Below are positions 14,493-23,513 of a stretch of DNA of 36,948 nt, one piece after another. The stretch comes from a virus. Each line of letters starts with the position of its first letter. Position 1 is the stretch's first letter. The translations under genes and the position numbers were made by a program. The notes below the pieces were generated by a model. That model was not told the DNA's origin. It did no database searches and saw only the letters and a program-made list of their open reading frames with translations. The stretch covers positions 1 to 36,948 of IMG/VR virus record IMGVR_UViG_3300035698_006310; one strand, written 5' to 3'.

Positions 14493-16312
14493 GATGTTTC
14501 TTCATCTTCCTTTACACTTGTGAATCCCATCCTCTTCTCAAAGACCACTTTAGAGCATTCTTCTTGAGCAGACCACACCCCCTTAGAATCTTTATGAGAC
14601 ACAACGTAGATACCCAGATTAGGATTAGCGATTGCTTTCTCTTTAAGAATCTCGTGGAGTAAAGCAATACCTGTCGAATCGATTCCAGAATCCAGAACCT
14701 CGTCTAATACAAGCAAAGACGTTTCCATTCTATGAAAAGCGTGAAGAACATCAAAGAAGGACAATAGAAGTGAAAGGTTGATCTTAGCTTTCTCTCCTGT
14801 CGAAAGATTGTCGTAACTGTGTGCTTGGAGGTTTCCATCAAACACATCAGCTTCGAGGTCGTTATTAAACTTAATCCTGTGAGGACTAACCATTTTTTCT
14901 AGATACTCGTTGATAGCTTTGTTAAGATACTTACGAAAGACACTAATATAAAAACCATAGAAGTTCTTACCACCAACCAAATCTCTACAAACCTTATGGA
15001 TCTGATAATCTTTGACTGCTGATTCCATTTCAACAGAGAAGTCTTGGAAGTTTCTCTCCAATGTATCGACTTCTTCTGTAATCGCCTCAATACTCACACC
15101 ACCTTCAGACTTAACATTCAATTGGTTCTGATACTCTTGAAGAAGAACACTAGACTGCTTTACTGTAACTGTGTTCTCTTGGTAAGTCTTGAGAGATTCA
15201 TCTGCTTGCTTCATCCAATCTCTCATTTTCTTAATCTTCTCTTGCATCACAGTCTTATCATTTTTCATTGATGTGGCAGAAGTCTTTACATTCTGTCCCG
15301 CATCTGCTAACTTCTGATATAGACTTGTTCTCAACACTGAGGTAGTAGCTTGAGTACAGGTTGGGCAATTATTTTTCGTAGCAACGTGATCATATTCTGT
15401 TTGTAGATTCTGATATTTATTTCTTAATCCTTGAATGGCGGCATCCAATCGAATTATCTCTTCGTTAGTCTCTCCAATTTTAGTAACAGCAATCTCGCGT
15501 TTCTGAACGTGAGAACTCTTTGCTCCACCGAATACTTCTGTCTCTATTTTAAGAATCACATCTTGGGCATTTGTAATCTTTGTAGACTCTTGAAGTATCT
15601 TAGCTTTCAAATCCTCAGAGTTATCTATAACCTCTCCACTCTCTGCTGCTTCTACAAGTGCCTTAAGTCTACTTATCTCACCTTCTTTAGAACCCTTTTG
15701 GATTTCATACTTCTCTAGTTCTGCTTTCTTAGTCTTTACTGTCTCTGTCAATTGAATCTGAAGGTAGTCGAGGAATCCTAGACGAAATACTTCGTTAATG
15801 AAAGTTCTCTTCTCGTGCTTTCCATACTCAAAGAAATGTTTACTTGAAGTCCCATTGAGTACAATAAGATTTTTAAAGACTTCAAAGGAGATCCCGTCGA
15901 GGATGTCTTCTTCAATTACTTTGTTAGCTTGACGTTTCTTTGCTTCCTCACTCTCAGCAACACCATTCTTAATGATAACGATCTTATCGGGTTTCAAACC
16001 ACGCTCGATAATATACTCATCTTGATCTTTCGTAAAACAAAGACGGACTTCACAATCACAACAGTTCTGTATGTTTACTACCTCTGCCTTTTTAATCTTA
16101 CGTTGTGTTCTACCATACAAAGCAAACAGAGGAGCGTCAACCAAAACCACAGTCTTACCAGAACCATTAGAGATTACAGAAAGATTTTCCTCTTCAGTAA
16201 CATCATAGTTCTCACCATATACATAAGTAAGGCCAGTTTTATAATTAAACCGTAACCACTCATTACCCACACTCATAAAGTTCTTTGCTTCTATCCATTC
16301 GAAACGTAGCAA
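14489..16312 (-). CDS. 46: SbcC/Rad50-like recombination nuclease subunit (T4 gp46 type)
   Basis: 607 residues. With the gp47 nuclease it resects DNA ends for recombination-dependent replication and host DNA breakdown. Visible: Walker A NGSGKT (49-54), a long central coiled coil with a zinc hook CPTC (C316, C319) that dimerises two complexes, the ABC signature LSTGEKAKINL, and Walker B LLVLDEVLDSGID near the C-terminus. N-terminal KNFMSVGN is typical of the family. Start is TTG at 16312 directly after the upstream TAA, with AAGGAG six bases before it; no in-frame ATG would keep the first strand. The partner gene lies about 12 kb away on the other strand, unlike the adjacent 46-47 of T4. Confidence 0.93.
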   Translation of the reverse strand: MLRFEWIEAKNFMSVGNEWLRFNYKTGLTYVYGENYDVTEEENLSVISNGSGKTVVLVDAPLFALYGRTQRKIKKAEVVNIQNCCDCEVRLCFTKDQDEYIIERGLKPDKIVIIKNGVAESEEAKKRQANKVIEEDILDGISFEVFKNLIVLNGTSSKHFFEYGKHEKRTFINEVFRLGFLDYLQIQLTETVKTKKAELEKYEIQKGSKEGEISRLKALVEAAESGEVIDNSEDLKAKILQESTKITNAQDVILKIETEVFGGAKSSHVQKREIAVTKIGETNEEIIRLDAAIQGLRNKYQNLQTEYDHVATKNNCPTCTQATTSVLRTSLYQKLADAGQNVKTSATSMKNDKTVMQEKIKKMRDWMKQADESLKTYQENTVTVKQSSVLLQEYQNQLNVKSEGGVSIEAITEEVDTLERNFQDFSVEMESAVKDYQIHKVCRDLVGGKNFYGFYISVFRKYLNKAINEYLEKMVSPHRIKFNNDLEADVFDGNLQAHSYDNLSTGEKAKINLSLLLSFFDVLHAFHRMETSLLVLDEVLDSGIDSTGIALLHEILKEKAIANPNLGIYVVSHKDSKGVWSAQEECSKVVFEKRMGFTSVKEDEETS

Positions 16313-16513
16313 TTATTTCTCCTTTATAGTATCTTTGCAATTATTAAGTATATCAATAATTACAGCAGTGTGGAACTGAAGAACGCCTTTTTCAGACATT
16401 GTTTCAAAGGTTTTTATCAAACTGTCACAAGAAGACGTTGCACCTCTAATGTATGCATCGTGTATCAGAACCAGTACCTCTTTCTTAAATTCTTCTTCTC
16501 CAATTTCATTCAT
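16313..16513 (-). CDS. Small acidic protein of unknown function
   Basis: 66 residues, helical, no recognised family, with three cysteines scattered rather than in a metal pattern. ATG 16513 has AGGAG six bases before it; the gene fits exactly between the helicase stop and the TTG of the gp46-like gene, so all three are likely translated from one message. Confidence 0.6.
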   Translation of the reverse strand: MNEIGEEEFKKEVLVLIHDAYIRGATSSCDSLIKTFETMSEKGVLQFHTAVIIDILNNCKDTIKEK

Positions 16514-16522
16514 AATATACTC

Positions 16523-17848
16523 CTATTTGTCCTTAGAATCTTCAGTAGCGGATTTACCAGAGGCAGTACCACCCAATATTTCATCTGCTCTCATACAGTC
16601 ATACATAACATTGAAGAGATACGTATCGCCATTTTTACAGAATCTTGATTTAGCCATATACATATTAACTTGGTCTTGTGCATCCAACTCGTCATTACGA
16701 TTAATTGTCAAAAGCATATCACATGTTTGAGCAATACCAATTGAATCAGAAATCTTATCCTGATCAACTCTATCTGAAAAGCTATCACGATTAGTCTGTG
16801 CTGCAACTATGAATGGAATATTATAACGCTGTGCAATAGACCTGAGTTCAACCGCAAGACTTAACCCCTTCTCATACAATCCCATATTCTTATGCACAAC
16901 CGAAGGAGAAAGCAAACCAATGTAGTCTACGATAACTATATCAGGCTTTAACATTCCTTCACTTGTGATTTCAAGGTTACGCATCATTGCTTCGATGTCA
17001 GCAGGAGTTGTTTTATAACCGGGCATTTCTTTTATGATAAGGCGATTACCTCTTGTCTCTTTTGATTCTTCAATCAGTTCTCTAAGTTTCTGATCCCTAA
17101 ATTGAGCTACCTCAGACATTGGAGTTTCAAGAAGACAAGCGTCAAGTCTTCTACCAACCTGCTCTTCATCAATCTCTAAAGTGATATAAAGAATCTTTAA
17201 ACCTGTTTGTGCTTGATTCAAGAGAAGATTCGCTACGAAGTTAATCAACCAAAGAGTCTTACCTGAGTTAGACGGTCCTGCAATTACATGAAGTGCTTTT
17301 CTATACCAACCACCAAAGGCATTATCAAACGAAGAGAACCCTGTACTAAGATAAGATCCAAAGCTACTCGGTCCATATCTCTTCTCGATAAAATCATCGT
17401 CATGAAACTCCTCACCGAGATCATTATCAATCATACAGTCATTAAGATAAGCGATTTCATTTCTTATCTTTGTATAATCACCTTGCTCGTAATTGTCATA
17501 ACTGTTTATAAGAAACTGCTTGAGGAAACTACCTTGAGCAAAGTTATCCATTTTATCAACAAGGTAATCGTGAGAGAGATGTTTAATAGTCTCGTAATTG
17601 CTGTAGACTTTATCCCAACAATCAGTTGCCATTTTTAGATCATCACCCTTCAGTTCAACTTCATAAACTTTTCGGGAAGGTATCTTACCATATGTTTTGT
17701 AATGCTTCTGCATAATCTCAAAAAAGTCTTGACACTCATCTGAAAAGAATTCAGTCTTCAGTCTAAGCATATAAGCATTGAAACTATGAGCGTAAAAGAA
17801 TAGTGCGGTGAGTAGATCCAGTTCTGTAATGTTCTTCTCTGCTGCCAT
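16523..17848 (-). CDS. 41: Replicative DnaB-family helicase (T4 gp41 type)
   Basis: 441 residues from ATG 17848. It is the hexameric 5'-3' helicase that works with the primase at the fork. After an N-terminal helical domain comes the RecA core: TGFSSFDNAFGGWY, Walker A GPSNSGKT (about 191-198), YITLEIDEEQVGRR, Walker B IVIVDYIGLL, and AAQTNRDSFSDR as the sensor region, followed by an Arg-containing C-terminal block. A second ATG two codons upstream (17854) is only two bases from GGAG, so the downstream one is preferred. It has its own consensus promoter and leads into the 66-residue gene and gp46. Confidence 0.93.
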   Translation of the reverse strand: MAAEKNITELDLLTALFFYAHSFNAYMLRLKTEFFSDECQDFFEIMQKHYKTYGKIPSRKVYEVELKGDDLKMATDCWDKVYSNYETIKHLSHDYLVDKMDNFAQGSFLKQFLINSYDNYEQGDYTKIRNEIAYLNDCMIDNDLGEEFHDDDFIEKRYGPSSFGSYLSTGFSSFDNAFGGWYRKALHVIAGPSNSGKTLWLINFVANLLLNQAQTGLKILYITLEIDEEQVGRRLDACLLETPMSEVAQFRDQKLRELIEESKETRGNRLIIKEMPGYKTTPADIEAMMRNLEITSEGMLKPDIVIVDYIGLLSPSVVHKNMGLYEKGLSLAVELRSIAQRYNIPFIVAAQTNRDSFSDRVDQDKISDSIGIAQTCDMLLTINRNDELDAQDQVNMYMAKSRFCKNGDTYLFNVMYDCMRADEILGGTASGKSATEDSKDK

Positions 17849-17877
17849 TATCATTTCTCCATTAAGTGTACTTAGAT

Positions 17878-17906
17878 ATTATACCACAAATCTAGACGTT
17901 TGTCAA
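17878..17906 (-). promoter_or_regulatory. Consensus sigma70 promoter for helicase-gp46 unit
   Basis: TTGACA (17906-17901), 17-base spacer ending TTGTGG, TATAAT (17883-17878) on the minus strand, with predicted start near 17871 and GGAG-ATG following. Confidence 0.9.
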
Positions 17907-17910
17907 TACA

Positions 17911-17936
17911 AGACTTCTACTAGAATAGAAGAGTCT
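17911..17936 (-). other. Imperfect inverted repeat at the end of the polymerase gene
   Basis: AGACTTCTA (17911-17919) can pair with TAGAAGAGTCT (17926-17936) with a two-base bulge and a six-base loop. It spans the polymerase stop codon and could be a weak terminator, but there is no T-run after it. Confidence 0.3.
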
Positions 17937-20715
17937 GAACGAATTTATTATCTGAGTCTAAAAACTTAAACCCAAGGATACTATCTAATGTTATCTTAAA
18001 CTTCAATGCTTCAAGTGTAGGGTTAAGAGGATTAAGAATCAACCTGTTAAACATATACTCTACATCAAGTGAGAACCAATTATAAAGCGCAGGATTCCAC
18101 TCTGCACCAATAGGTATAGTCAATGCTTTAATACCAAGGGTGTTTGTAGGGGTTATAAAAACTATCTTACCCTTCTCACCCTCTTGTATCTTAGATAGAC
18201 CTCTCAAATCAGGATCAAAATCTATCAAAGCATTATAAGCCATAGCTCCTGCGATATGATATGGAGTCTTCTTAGCGAAATATACTACAGCATTTTTCTT
18301 GTCTTGTATAGAAATATTCGAACCTTCTTTATACTTCCAGATATTCCTAACGCCTTGAACGTAAGAGATATCATCGATAGGTAGATTAGGAAGTTCATCA
18401 AACTTCTTTCTCAAGATTACAGACAGTTCTCTTTCAGTCAAACCATTCATCAAATCTATAGTCGTATCGTGAAGAAAATCTTTAATAGGTTTAGAGAGAT
18501 TTGATTTCTTAAACTCCATACCCTTAATAGTGTAATCATCTTTCGGATACTGATTCGTTGTCTTGTCGAACACAACCTTCGCAATGTATTTCTTCTTAGA
18601 TGTAATAAGAAGTTTTGAAATCACTTCCTCAGTTTCAAACTGGTATTCATTTGAAGTGAGCATAACATTACTTGTGATATTATCCAAGTTCTCTTTGATC
18701 GCTGCTTTAATCTCCTTATCAATATCAATACATGCTTTGACACACTCTTCTTTATTCTCTTCAGAAATTTCAATTCCTCTGTACTCAAGTATCTTTCCAT
18801 AGTTAATGAAAACCGAATCAGTGTCACAGTACATAGCAGTGAAGAAAGGATTCTTACGCTGTAGATATTCCATAGTGGACTTGATAACATACTGACCAGT
18901 TGCAGTTACAGCTTCAGCAAGATCTGTATGATAGAATCTACTCCACTTAGTTCCAATGAATCCATACAGGGAGTTCAAACGAATCTTATAAACCTGCTGA
19001 ATAGTATTGTACCTATCAGAAAGTTGCTTATCTTTCAAATCTCCTGTCTTCTGATACTTCTGTTTGTATTCAAAGAAGAGTTTCTTATTCTTTTTTCTAA
19101 TAGCAATCCACTGGTCAAGAAGAGCAGGGATAACGCCACGGAAATCTTTAGTGAAGATTGTACCATTCGCTCCGATGCAAAGATTTCTACTCTGAAGGTA
19201 AGTCTTCAACTCTTCGAAGGTATTGAATTGATAAACATCTGGTCTACCTTGAACAGTATTGAGCTTCTCTTTATTATACTTGTTATAAGATTCAAGAATC
19301 TTCTCTTGATAATCTCCAAGTGACAACCAGAGAGGCGAATAGAATTCTACAATGAACGGACCCTTCTGTTCAATCACATTTCCACTTTTAACTTTACCTC
19401 TATAAGCGTCAATAGAAATATTCAAGGCACGGATACAAGAAGGATACAGACTAGCAACGTCGAATACAGTTACATAATCATACAACCCAACTATAGGAGT
19501 CATAACATATGCACCGAGGAACTTCCCTACATCTTCTGGTGCTTCCTGAGTCTCTGGAAGTTGAATGTCTTTCTCTTGACAGTAGCGATAGATTGCAGCG
19601 TCATGAATCCTTAACCACGATACGTCGAGTCCAATAGCTTTATCAAAACTAATTCCCGACATATAACAACACATAACAAATGTTTCCATTAGTTTCTTTT
19701 TGTTATCAAGTTCAAATACAAGTTTTGAATCCTGAATACAATATCTAACAAATCCGTTCCAATCATTCTCGTAGAAATCCTTGAGAGAACCTTCATACTT
19801 AATCTTACCCTCTCCATCGATCTGTACTCCCTCTTCATCTACGACAGCAGCGAGAGCATAAGAACGCATAGGTTTAAGTTCAAACTTTTTATACAGGATC
19901 ATATAGTCTACAATATTGATGCCATTGGTAAGAAATCTTCTTGCTTCATTCTTAATCCAAGCAGTACCATTACCAAAATGTTTCAACGAACCTTCACCAA
20001 AGAGAAGAATCATTCTGTTTAGTATGTAAGGTATATCATAATCAGAACAGTTCCAACCAGTAATGATTTCTGGATCAGTGAGTTTGAGGTATCTCATATA
20101 CTCTCTAAGAACGCCGCGCTCATCCTTGCAGTCTATATATTCTACGTTATCAGCTAGAGTGTGAACCGTATCATTGTAAGGGTGAATACCGAAGAGCTTT
20201 GTTTCATCTGAAGTTGCATCATAAGTAGAGATCAAAGTGACTCCACCTCTTCTTGCGCCTTGTCTATCTGGACCTACATCCCACGCTTGTAAGAATCCAC
20301 CATTATCCATTTCAGTTTCGATATCCATAAACTGAACACGAAGAGGAGGGAGTTCGTCATTCTCTGCGTCGAACTCGAACTCATCTGCTAGGAATTTAAT
20401 TATAGGATTGATATCGTAGGAGAATCTACGAGGGCAGGTTCTAATTGCTGAAGGGAGTTTCTTATCGAAATAATCACAAGAGATCCCTGAAAGGATTGGA
20501 TTACCGAAGAGATCCTTCTTGAGGTTTGGAGTTCCACCTGTAATCTGTTGTACAACAGAATCACCGTGAGGTACGAAGATCTCATTAGCTACAGTCTTTT
20601 GACCGTACTCTTTCTTCCAGTCACCGTTCTTATCTTTTTCGAAATAAGTATATTCGATCTGTTTCTTAAATCTATTATAGTTCACCATTCCGTAGTTGCG
20701 AATCTTGTCCGACAT
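17920..20715 (-). CDS. 43: DNA polymerase family B with 3'-5' exonuclease (T4 gp43 type)
   Basis: 931 residues (T4 gp43 898). Exonuclease motifs: D131/E133 in FMDIETEMD (Exo I), NCSDYDIPY near 222-230 (Exo II), YCIQDSKLVFEL with D329 (Exo III). Polymerase motifs: VFDVASLYPS with D419 (A), NSLYGFIGTKW near 581-591 (B), and MYCDTDSVF with D631/D633 (C). The C-terminus ends FVQTLLF, a hydrophobic tip that could contact a sliding clamp as in T4/RB69; that is inference. AAGGAG sits seven bases before ATG 20715, inside the upstream gene, giving a 41-base overlap. No clamp or clamp-loader gene was recognised in this window. Confidence 0.96.
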   Translation of the reverse strand: MSDKIRNYGMVNYNRFKKQIEYTYFEKDKNGDWKKEYGQKTVANEIFVPHGDSVVQQITGGTPNLKKDLFGNPILSGISCDYFDKKLPSAIRTCPRRFSYDINPIIKFLADEFEFDAENDELPPLRVQFMDIETEMDNGGFLQAWDVGPDRQGARRGGVTLISTYDATSDETKLFGIHPYNDTVHTLADNVEYIDCKDERGVLREYMRYLKLTDPEIITGWNCSDYDIPYILNRMILLFGEGSLKHFGNGTAWIKNEARRFLTNGINIVDYMILYKKFELKPMRSYALAAVVDEEGVQIDGEGKIKYEGSLKDFYENDWNGFVRYCIQDSKLVFELDNKKKLMETFVMCCYMSGISFDKAIGLDVSWLRIHDAAIYRYCQEKDIQLPETQEAPEDVGKFLGAYVMTPIVGLYDYVTVFDVASLYPSCIRALNISIDAYRGKVKSGNVIEQKGPFIVEFYSPLWLSLGDYQEKILESYNKYNKEKLNTVQGRPDVYQFNTFEELKTYLQSRNLCIGANGTIFTKDFRGVIPALLDQWIAIRKKNKKLFFEYKQKYQKTGDLKDKQLSDRYNTIQQVYKIRLNSLYGFIGTKWSRFYHTDLAEAVTATGQYVIKSTMEYLQRKNPFFTAMYCDTDSVFINYGKILEYRGIEISEENKEECVKACIDIDKEIKAAIKENLDNITSNVMLTSNEYQFETEEVISKLLITSKKKYIAKVVFDKTTNQYPKDDYTIKGMEFKKSNLSKPIKDFLHDTTIDLMNGLTERELSVILRKKFDELPNLPIDDISYVQGVRNIWKYKEGSNISIQDKKNAVVYFAKKTPYHIAGAMAYNALIDFDPDLRGLSKIQEGEKGKIVFITPTNTLGIKALTIPIGAEWNPALYNWFSLDVEYMFNRLILNPLNPTLEALKFKITLDSILGFKFLDSDNKFVQTLLF

Positions 20716-21055
20716 TATCAGTCTCCTTAACTGGTTCTCGTGCTAGTTTCTCTTCAGAGACTTCCTCACGAGTTGGGTTCATCACTTGATACATTGCTGA
20801 ATTGTAACCTCTCTCAAACGAATACTTCATAGCATTCTTAATATTACATACTACCCATTCTTTTTCTGCTTGTTCTTTTTCTTCCTTCTTATATGTGTTA
20901 ACAATCTTCCGACAGATATGTTTGGCAAGTGATTCTTGTAATACAATTCCCGCAATTTCAATACCGTTTGTAACAATGAAAGCATTCTCTACAACAGTGT
21001 CACAGAGTTCCATAAACGATTCAAGTAGATTTTCGAATTGCGGATCGAGAGGCAT
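20675..21055 (-). CDS. Protein of unknown function upstream of DNA polymerase
   Basis: 126 residues, mainly helical, acidic in its last third; no recognised family. Residues 60-70 are a Lys/Glu-rich helix. ATG 21055 overlaps the upstream TAA by one base and has AAGGA before it. The last 41 bases are shared with the start of the polymerase gene, so production of the two proteins is probably coupled. Confidence 0.6.
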   Translation of the reverse strand: MPLDPQFENLLESFMELCDTVVENAFIVTNGIEIAGIVLQESLAKHICRKIVNTYKKEEKEQAEKEWVVCNIKNAMKYSFERGYNSAMYQVMNPTREEVSEEKLAREPVKETDNVGQDSQLRNGEL

Positions 21056-21342
21056 TACAGTTCCTTCTTCAACACATCAGTAATAAGTGCCCGACAAACC
21101 CACTCTTGATACTTAGTATGATATTTTTCAAATTCTATCTTATAAGTATTCTCACCAACTTCGATAACTTTACATTCATGGCGCAACCAATTCCAACCAT
21201 GACCTAACAAACCGATAGCGACAACAACTCTATCTCCGACTTCTGGTTCAATCATAGAGAAATCAGATTTCAAACGAGCGAATACTTCTTCTCTATCCCT
21301 TGAGTCTTGTCTTATCCTACGTAATTCGTCATCTTCAAACAT
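21055..21342 (-). CDS. Small protein, possibly SH3/KOW-like
   Basis: 95 residues. After a charged helical start, GDRVVVAIGLLGHGWNW, ECKVIEVGENTYKIEF and WVCRALITDVLK look like strands of a small beta barrel such as SH3/KOW-type folds; this is pattern reading only. ATG 21342 has AAGGAT nine bases ahead. Function unknown; it sits in the run of four unrecognised genes between the RuvC-like gene and the polymerase. Confidence 0.6.
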   Translation of the reverse strand: MFEDDELRRIRQDSRDREEVFARLKSDFSMIEPEVGDRVVVAIGLLGHGWNWLRHECKVIEVGENTYKIEFEKYHTKYQEWVCRALITDVLKKEL

Positions 21343-21351
21343 AAATTATCC

Positions 21352-21882
21352 TTATACTAATACAAAGTGATCAGAGACTCCAAACAAAGTTCTATCGTCT
21401 GTAGTCTTGTATGCTTTGTTCGTAGCGAACTTACTCTTGTACGAATAAGTTTCTCGCTCTGTATCGTTTCTATGAATGTGATGAAGGTTTGCATATACAT
21501 CAGGAAGTTTGGGTTTCTCTTCTTCTCCAAGTTCACCCTTACACGTTCCTGTAATCTGTACAATCTTTCTCTTCTCAAGCTTCTCAGCGATTACCCAAAC
21601 TCTAACAATGTCTTGTTCATCAACTCCTGCATCATTCTTACCAATCAACTTGAACAAGTCCTTGAAACTCGCAAGAGCATAAGAAGGATACATAACATCA
21701 TTATCACTCTCCTTATCATACACTTGTACAATATGAGCAGACTGATAAAACAATGTCTTACCCTTTTCATTCTTCTTGTTAGTCTTGATTCCATATCTAC
21801 GTAACTCTTCTGCAACGAATCGGATACTTGATGAGGGTGAAAATCTAACGATACTCTCAAGTTGACTTAGCGTATCATTCAT
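21352..21882 (-). CDS. Protein of unknown function
   Basis: 176 residues, not recognised. It has a mixed alpha/beta character (RFVAEELRRYGIKT, SAHIVQVYDKESD, IVRVWVIAEKLEKRKIVQITG) and a polar C-terminal tail with several Tyr/Lys. No motif of an enzyme class is visible. It follows the 226-residue gene with an eight-base overlap and AGGG before ATG 21882, and an internal consensus promoter lies about 200 bases upstream. Confidence 0.6.
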   Translation of the reverse strand: MNDTLSQLESIVRFSPSSSIRFVAEELRRYGIKTNKKNEKGKTLFYQSAHIVQVYDKESDNDVMYPSYALASFKDLFKLIGKNDAGVDEQDIVRVWVIAEKLEKRKIVQITGTCKGELGEEEKPKLPDVYANLHHIHRNDTERETYSYKSKFATNKAYKTTDDRTLFGVSDHFVLV

Positions 21883-22555
21883 TAGGTGTCCCTTTCCTAT
21901 CTATGGTGTATTCTATTATCAGAGGTTCCTCACAAGAAAGTCCCTCATTACTATTTGAATTAGTTTTTTGTATGTAGACGACTCCGGCGAGGTTTTCTTC
22001 ATCGAATGTATGGACGAATCTTCCGACCAAAGTCATTATACTTTCCAAGAGCAAGATCATAACGAAGTTCATTTGTTTTGTTTCAATGTTCATATTATAC
22101 ACCAACTCAGTATATTTGTCAAGGATTTTCTTTAGAGTTTCTTTGATAAAGAGGTTCATCATTAACCCATATACTCTAGGTATATCGATGTTCTCGTCTT
22201 TTAACCCCTTTATTTTGATCTGCTCAGTACCATATTCGATCAGAAGATCAGGATCTAAAGTTGCTGCGCTCGTAAAATACGTCGCTAGAAGAAACTCGTG
22301 AATTATTACATTGAGTTTATGATCTGTATTCTTCATAAGATCGACGCTATATAGAACTTGCTTCCAATCCATTGATAGCTGTACATATTTTCTGATAATA
22401 CAGACAGGGCAGCAGTTTGGATGCTTGATAATGGTCGTATCGAATTGTTTAATAGATGATTCTATCACATAGAGCATATCAAGCAACGTATTGAGTTGTT
22501 CTTCACTCAGATCTAAGGCTCTAAGCTCATTCATATCAATTTTCATGTAACCCAT
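21875..22555 (-). CDS. Protein of unknown function
   Basis: 226 residues, mostly helical. A CCPVC cluster at about residues 48-52 might bind metal with a partner, and a hydrophobic run (FVMILLLESIMTLVG) near residues 159-173 might be buried core or a membrane-touching helix. No family was recognised. ATG 22555 overlaps the upstream gene by 13 bases and has only a weak purine stretch before it; ATG 22546 is an alternative. A consensus promoter is embedded in its coding sequence. Confidence 0.6.
   Translation of the reverse strand: MGYMKIDMNELRALDLSEEQLNTLLDMLYVIESSIKQFDTTIIKHPNCCPVCIIRKYVQLSMDWKQVLYSVDLMKNTDHKLNVIIHEFLLATYFTSAATLDPDLLIEYGTEQIKIKGLKDENIDIPRVYGLMMNLFIKETLKKILDKYTELVYNMNIETKQMNFVMILLLESIMTLVGRFVHTFDEENLAGVVYIQKTNSNSNEGLSCEEPLIIEYTIDRKGTPNE
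22094..22122 (-). promoter_or_regulatory. Consensus promoter inside a coding sequence
   Basis: TTGACA (22122-22117), 17-base spacer, TATAAT (22099-22094) on the minus strand, within the 226-residue gene. Predicted start near 22087 would produce a message for the 176-, 95- and 126-residue proteins and the polymerase without the RuvC-like gene. Confidence 0.7.
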
Positions 22556-23355
22556 TCAATTAATTCTTCTTTAGAACCTATGCGATTAGCGAAAGTCTCT
22601 AGACATTTCACCCAAGACTTAAGATCGTTTTTCATTTTGGTCTTATCTTTGGAAGTTTTACCCACAGGTTCGGGGAAGTCGAAACCATATATCCTGTAAT
22701 AGATAGCATAGAACAATGAAAGTGCTACAGCAATAGAGTCAAGCTGATCGTCCTTCTCTTCATATCCAAAGAATCCGTACCTCTTCATATTTTCACAGAT
22801 AATCGCCTTATTAGCGTTGCCTTTTGTCGATGCAATCTTCTTAACACTCGGAATTGGTGCTGTATAAAAATAGGGTATATTATTTTTCCATACTTGGTTA
22901 CGTAATTGTAATCGAAGTGCCCCACGTAGCTCCGCTAGTTGCGTAACGGACCCCTGTGAGTGGTATGAGTAGTCTTCTATAATCACAACATCAGGACAAA
23001 AGTCCTCCACGATATTAGGAACTTGATAGATTATATTCTCAACCTTCTTTTGTACAAGCCATTGCTCGGTTGACGTATCAGTTATCGTCGGTGAAAGACC
23101 TATTTTAATATTTTCTCTCTGGTTTTTACGTACCTTTGCAAGATCTTTATTAAGCTCATCAGGACATTTGACCTCTCCCTCGTACTTAATTTTGAAATCA
23201 GGTGATATTTCTAACGGTCTTGTTATCGGATCTAGGTTGATTAACAAATCAAGTAAACGTTTACCCTCACAAGAGTTAAACCTACACGATGCTACACAAA
23301 CCCCTGTAGAGGACAGTGAAGCATCAATGCCGCAAATTGTAAACGGTTTACCCAT
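22543..23355 (-). CDS. RuvC/RNase H-fold nuclease (putative Holliday junction resolvase)
   Basis: 270 residues. The acidic motifs of the RuvC superfamily are visible: CGIDASLSSTGVCVA (first Asp, residue 10), VVIIEDYSYHSQG near residue 130 (Glu-Asp), and EKDDQLDSIAVALSLF near residue 205 (Asp pair). KGNANKAIICENMKRYGF between them is typical of resolvases of this fold. It may resolve recombination junctions or process DNA during packaging, a role filled in T4 by the unrelated endonuclease VII. AAGGAG lies before ATG 23355, and the predicted transcript begins about 12 bases upstream. First gene leftward from the divergent control region. Confidence 0.85.
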   Translation of the reverse strand: MGKPFTICGIDASLSSTGVCVASCRFNSCEGKRLLDLLINLDPITRPLEISPDFKIKYEGEVKCPDELNKDLAKVRKNQRENIKIGLSPTITDTSTEQWLVQKKVENIIYQVPNIVEDFCPDVVIIEDYSYHSQGSVTQLAELRGALRLQLRNQVWKNNIPYFYTAPIPSVKKIASTKGNANKAIICENMKRYGFFGYEEKDDQLDSIAVALSLFYAIYYRIYGFDFPEPVGKTSKDKTKMKNDLKSWVKCLETFANRIGSKEELIEWVT

Positions 23356-23373
23356 AAAAATCTCCTTGTAACA

Positions 23374-23402
23374 ATTCTACCAGAACCGTAATCATTTGTC
23401 AA
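23374..23402 (-). promoter_or_regulatory. Leftward promoter P1 for the RuvC-like gene
   Basis: TTGACA (23402-23397), 17-base spacer ending CTGG, TAGAAT (23379-23374) on the minus strand. Its predicted start (about 23367) falls inside the TTGTAACAA palindrome at 23366-23374. Confidence 0.85.
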
Positions 23403-23484
23403 GAAAAAAGTTTCGCCCAGTACTCTTATAACTACTATTCAATAGAAGCTACAATTGTTACAAGATACAAGTTGTCAACTGTAA

Positions 23485-23513
23485 ATTATAACAACGTTGT
23501 ACAAGAAGTTCAA
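23485..23513 (-). promoter_or_regulatory. Possible second leftward promoter P2
   Basis: TTGAAC (23513-23508), 17-base spacer, TATAAT (23490-23485) on the minus strand. The TTGTACAA palindrome lies in its spacer and GTTGTCAAC covers the predicted start near 23478, mirroring P1. Confidence 0.5.

Noticed and set aside
23450-23478. TTGACA on the minus strand within GTTGTCAAC as a third leftward -35
   Set aside because: No acceptable -10 hexamer lies 16 to 18 bases downstream; the match comes from the palindrome itself.
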